A DNA stretch of 64,000 nt from Woeseia sp. GTDB lineage: Bacteria; Pseudomonadota; Gammaproteobacteria; Steroidobacterales; Woeseiaceae. Both the position numbers and the translations under genes were made by a program. The notes under the pieces are model-generated. The model searched no databases. It had not been told where the DNA came from and saw nothing but the letters and a program-made list of their open reading frames with translations. This document shows positions 61,265-64,000 of this stretch, piece by piece. Within the stretch, counting starts at the first letter, position 1, and every line of letters begins with the position of its first letter. The DNA lies in the NCBI GenBank assembly GCA_021773015.1, contig JAJFKW010000001.1, positions 1,219,305 to 1,283,304 on the forward strand, read 5' to 3'.

Positions 61265-62737
61265 ATGGCAAAACTCATACCGGTCGAAGTATTCGACCTG
61301 GTTATTTTCGGCGGAACTGGCGACCTCGCAATGCGTAAGTTAATGCCGGCCTTGTACCACAGACATCGCGATGGGCAGTTCATTGACGACAGCAGAATAA
61401 TCGCTGCCAGTCGCGGTGCCATCGCACGGGATGAGTATCTTGCGAACGTAAAATCGGCATTGCAACGTAACCTTGCTGCCGAGGAGTTCCAAGAAGACAT
61501 TTGGAGAAGTTTTAGTGACCGAATATTTTATGTCCAAGCGGATGCCTTCGAACACAATAATTGGCAAGCACTAAGCTCGCTTCTTGAAGGTCACGAGGAG
61601 CGAACGCGCGTTAACTACCTCGCTACGTCACCAAAACTGTTTGGACCGATCGCCAAGGGTTTAAAAACTAACCGACTGGTGACCGGCTCCAGCCGAATTG
61701 TGCTTGAAAAACCGCTGGGCCATGACCTGGACTCCGCGAAAAAGATCAACGACGCTGTAGCCGACTGCTTTTCCGAAGACCGCATTTTTCGTATCGATCA
61801 CTATCTTGGAAAAGAGACAGTCCAAAACCTGCTAGCGCTGCGTTTCGCAAACTCGCTTTTCGAACCGCTGTGGCGTCGCGGCGCCATTGATCACGTACAA
61901 ATCACTGTGGCCGAAGATCTCGGCGTGGGCGGTCGCGTCGAATACTATGACCACGTCGGCGCACTAAGGGATATGGTGCAAAACCACATATTGCAACTAG
62001 TCTGTCTGGTAGCAATGGAAGCGCCATCCAGTTTGGAACATGGTGCCGTCCGTGATGAAAAAATGAAAGTTCTAAGAGCGCTGCGTCCAATTGCACTAGA
62101 GGACGTCCTGCGTAACACAGTGCGCGGTCAGTATGCCGCTGGCGCGATAGATGGTGCCACCGTTGTCGGCTATGCAGATGAACTCGGACACGATACGAGC
62201 AATGCGGAAACTTTTGTCGCATTAAAACTAGAGATTGATAACTGGCGTTGGTCCAACGTGCCATTCTACCTGCGCACGGGCAAAAGGTTGCGTAGTAAAC
62301 ACTCAGAAATCGTCGTCGAATTTCAGGATGTTCCACATTCGATATTTCCGCAACAGGAATTCAACGTTTCGCCAAATCGATTGACCATGCGCCTGCAACC
62401 TGACGAAGGAGTCAAACTATCGCTCATGGCTAAAGAACCCGGCCCTGGTGGATTCGAGTTGCGGCCCGTAGCACTTGACCTTAGCTTCGAGGAAACATTC
62501 GGTATTCGCTACCCGGATGCATATGAGCGACTTTTGATGGAAGTATTACGTGGCAATCCAGCGCTGTTTATGCGCAGAGATGAAGTTGAATTGGCTTGGC
62601 ACTGGATTGACAGCATTGTCGCAGGTTGGGAGTCCAGCAGGCAAAAACCGCAATCTTACGTAGCGGGTTCATGGGGGCCCTCCGCTTCCGACAGCTTACT
62701 CGACCGCGACGGCCGCGCCTGGTACCCAGATAATTAG
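61265..62737 (+). CDS. zwf: Glucose-6-phosphate 1-dehydrogenase
   Basis: This 490-residue enzyme oxidises glucose-6-phosphate to 6-phosphogluconolactone with NADP(+), the first step of the Entner-Doudoroff and pentose-phosphate routes. It has the NADP loop FGGTGDLAMRKLMPALY (about 15-31), the active-site block RIDHYLGKETVQNLLALRF and the C-terminal YERLLMEVLRGN. The start follows GCTGGAGCTTCAA. It heads an operon with pgl (12-base gap) and edd (22-base gap). HexR-like sites lie just upstream. Confidence 0.97.
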   Translation: MAKLIPVEVFDLVIFGGTGDLAMRKLMPALYHRHRDGQFIDDSRIIAASRGAIARDEYLANVKSALQRNLAAEEFQEDIWRSFSDRIFYVQADAFEHNNWQALSSLLEGHEERTRVNYLATSPKLFGPIAKGLKTNRLVTGSSRIVLEKPLGHDLDSAKKINDAVADCFSEDRIFRIDHYLGKETVQNLLALRFANSLFEPLWRRGAIDHVQITVAEDLGVGGRVEYYDHVGALRDMVQNHILQLVCLVAMEAPSSLEHGAVRDEKMKVLRALRPIALEDVLRNTVRGQYAAGAIDGATVVGYADELGHDTSNAETFVALKLEIDNWRWSNVPFYLRTGKRLRSKHSEIVVEFQDVPHSIFPQQEFNVSPNRLTMRLQPDEGVKLSLMAKEPGPGGFELRPVALDLSFEETFGIRYPDAYERLLMEVLRGNPALFMRRDEVELAWHWIDSIVAGWESSRQKPQSYVAGSWGPSASDSLLDRDGRAWYPDN

Positions 62738-62749
62738 GCAATGATGTAG

Positions 62750-63433
62750 ATGGAACAAGTATTCGAATCACGAGCGGAAGCCTCCGCAGCTGCAGCGGAA
62801 CGTATTGATATTGCGCTCCAACGGCGATTGGCGAGTCACGAACGTGCTTCAGTCATCGTCTGTGGCGGAACGACCCCAGCCGCAACATTTGATCGTTTGG
62901 CAAATAAGGACATTCCTTGGCATCGTGTCGACATTCTTCTCAGTGATGAACGCTGGCTTCCAGCAATACATCAAGATAGCAACGAGAAATTAGTTCGTAC
63001 GCATCTGCTGCAGAATTTTGCGACAACGGCAAACATGCTTTCCGTGTTCGCCGAGAATGTCACTCCAGACGAGAGAGCAGGGCAACTCGATCAGCAGGTT
63101 GCTGAGTTATCGAACTCCTACACGATAGGCCTGCTCGGTATGGGCGCCGATGGCCACTTCGCGTCGCTGTTTCCGGATGCCGATAACCTGAAGGCTGGCA
63201 TCGATATGAATTCGCGGCGTACTTACATACCTATTACAACCAGCGCGAGCCCGTACCCAAGAATTAGCATGACACTGGCAGCGCTTACTGCCAGTGATGA
63301 ACTCCTGCTGCTGTTTTTCGGGGAAGAAAAAAGACAAATCTATCGACAGGCGCGGCAGCGAAAGAACGAGTATCCAGTGTCGCACCTGTTGTCGCAGGAT
63401 CACACTGAAATTGACGCTTTCTGGGCGCCTTAG
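62750..63433 (+). CDS. pgl: 6-phosphogluconolactonase
   Basis: This 227-residue enzyme hydrolyses 6-phosphogluconolactone to 6-phosphogluconate. Family blocks are VICGGTTPAATFDRLA, VDILLSDERWLP and LLGMGADGHFASLFPDADNL, with the DGH active-site region, and ITTSASPYPRISMTLAAL. It is between zwf and edd in the typical gammaproteobacterial order. The ATG at 62750 has no strong ribosome site, which fits coupling to the zwf stop 12 bases earlier. Confidence 0.95.
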   Translation: MEQVFESRAEASAAAAERIDIALQRRLASHERASVIVCGGTTPAATFDRLANKDIPWHRVDILLSDERWLPAIHQDSNEKLVRTHLLQNFATTANMLSVFAENVTPDERAGQLDQQVAELSNSYTIGLLGMGADGHFASLFPDADNLKAGIDMNSRRTYIPITTSASPYPRISMTLAALTASDELLLLFFGEEKRQIYRQARQRKNEYPVSHLLSQDHTEIDAFWAP

Positions 63434-63455
63434 TCGCCCTAAATAAGGTAAAAGC

Positions 63456-64000
63456 ATGCATCCCGATATTACTCGAATTACGGAACGAATCCGCAAACGC
63501 AGTGAGTCTGCTCGGAAAGCCTATCTTGACCGGGTCCACCGGGCGGCAGAAGACGGTCCTACACGCGGTTCACTGTCGTGTAGCAATCTTGCCCATGGTA
63601 TGGCGGCTTGCGGGAGCACAGAGAAGTCGGCGCTGTCCAATAATATTGTGCCGAATATTGCGATTGTATCCGCATACAACGACATGCTCAGCGCACACCA
63701 ACCGTTCGAGACTTATCCTGCCATTATCAAGCAAACAGCGCTCTATGCTGGCGCTGTTGCACAATTTGCGGGAGGCGTTCCAGCAATGTGCGATGGCGTA
63801 ACGCAGGGTCAGGATGGCATGGACCTGTCCTTGTTTAGCCGCGACGTCATCGCATTGTCGACAGCGGTAGCACTTTCACACAACATGTTTGACGGCGCAT
63901 TGTGTCTCGGCATTTGCGACAAGATCGTACCAGGACTGCTGATCGGCGCATTGTCTTTTGGACATTTGCCGGTTGCATTTGTACCTGCGGGACCAATGGT
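63456..64000 (+). CDS. edd: Phosphogluconate dehydratase, 5' part
   Basis: The first 181 codons of the IlvD/Edd family enzyme that dehydrates 6-phosphogluconate to 2-keto-3-deoxy-6-phosphogluconate; the rest is beyond the right edge. The visible part has [57 protein letters not shown] and the [11 protein letters not shown] block. The Cys residues in the CSN, CDG and CDK motifs are ligands of the 4Fe-4S cluster. Its ATG follows AAGGT by 5 bases. It is third in the zwf-pgl-edd operon, presumably followed by eda outside the window. Confidence 0.96.
   Translation, partial: MHPDITRITERIRKRSESARKAYLDRVHRAAEDGPTRGSLSCSNLAHGMAACGSTEKSALSNNIVPNIAIVSAYNDMLSAHQPFETYPAIIKQTALYAGAVAQFAGGVPAMCDGVTQGQDGMDLSLFSRDVIALSTAVALSHNMFDGALCLGICDKIVPGLLIGALSFGHLPVAFVPAGPM

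Noticed and set aside
1..64000. tRNA, rRNA, insertion sequences, prophage or CRISPR
   Set aside because: No such sequence was recognised on either strand; absence was judged by reading only and not by a dedicated search.

Overview
The window reads as chromosomal DNA of a heterotrophic, probably marine or soil gammaproteobacterium. The evidence is a hexR / zwf-pgl-edd Entner-Doudoroff locus (60.3-64 kb), a TonB-dependent receptor next to a TPR-sulfotransferase, a BCCT transporter, and many lipoprotein or Tat-exported enzymes. Coding density is high. I saw no tRNA, rRNA, transposase, integrase or CRISPR array. Genus-level placement is not possible from this reading.

Region 1 (1-6.0 kb) is a protocatechuate 4,5-cleavage module built around a divergent promoter. 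Leftward run the 4-oxalomesaconate tautomerase (ligU/galD type), the 2-pyrone-4,6-dicarboxylate hydrolase (ligI) and a truncated 4-carboxy-4-hydroxy-2-oxoadipate aldolase (ligK). Rightward run an unassigned ACMSD-type amidohydrolase, the 4-oxalomesaconate hydratase (ligJ) and 4-hydroxybenzoate 3-monooxygenase (pobA). Together they take 4-hydroxybenzoate to protocatechuate and carry the ring-cleavage product to pyruvate and oxaloacetate. The ring-cleaving dioxygenase (ligAB) and the semialdehyde dehydrogenase (ligC) are not in the window and may lie to the left.

Region 2 (6.0-18.7 kb) is all on the minus strand. It holds a Tat-signal thiamine-diphosphate enzyme with an aldehyde dehydrogenase, then an SDR, then a tight five-gene run: PcpA/LinE-type hydroquinone dioxygenase, maleylacetate reductase, lipoprotein arylsulfatase, Nramp-like transporter and carboxymuconolactone-decarboxylase-like protein. 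A GMC oxidoreductase with its Tat-signal gluconate-dehydrogenase-type small subunit follows. The five-gene run suggests desulfation of an aryl sulfate and cleavage of a hydroquinone to maleylacetate and 3-oxoadipate.

Region 3 (18.8-33.4 kb) has a membrane protein fused to a degenerate spermidine-synthase fold and TPRs, then a UbiD-family decarboxylase with a MarR regulator diverging from a UbiX prenyltransferase across a striking palindromic operator. After it come a ferredoxin with a TIGR02444-type protein, a DUF3592 membrane protein, and a general set (phosphatase, quinone oxidoreductase, MaoC dehydratase, two SDRs, metallo-beta-lactamase-fold lipoprotein).

Region 4 (33.5-49.3 kb) has a CadC-like one-component regulator, a second Tat-signal thiamine-diphosphate enzyme, a DUF5062 protein, a ferritin-like protein, an isoquinoline-1-oxidoreductase-type molybdenum enzyme pair (iorA/iorB type) with a large BNR-repeat exported protein, a Tat-lipoprotein berberine-bridge-type flavoenzyme, and a 3-hydroxyacyl-CoA dehydrogenase/enoyl-CoA hydratase fusion.

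Region 5 (49.3-64 kb) has an M13 metallopeptidase, a homocysteine methyltransferase, a TPR-sulfotransferase, a TonB-dependent receptor, a BCCT transporter, a DUF1697 protein, and hexR diverging from zwf-pgl-edd (edd cut by the window end). HexR-like inverted repeats lie in the hexR-zwf gap.

The overall theme is catabolism of lignin- or algal-type aromatics feeding central metabolism, with an unusual number of redox or C-C lyase enzymes carrying Tat signals. The two Tat-signal thiamine-diphosphate enzymes and the sulfatase/hydroquinone operon are the parts most worth testing.
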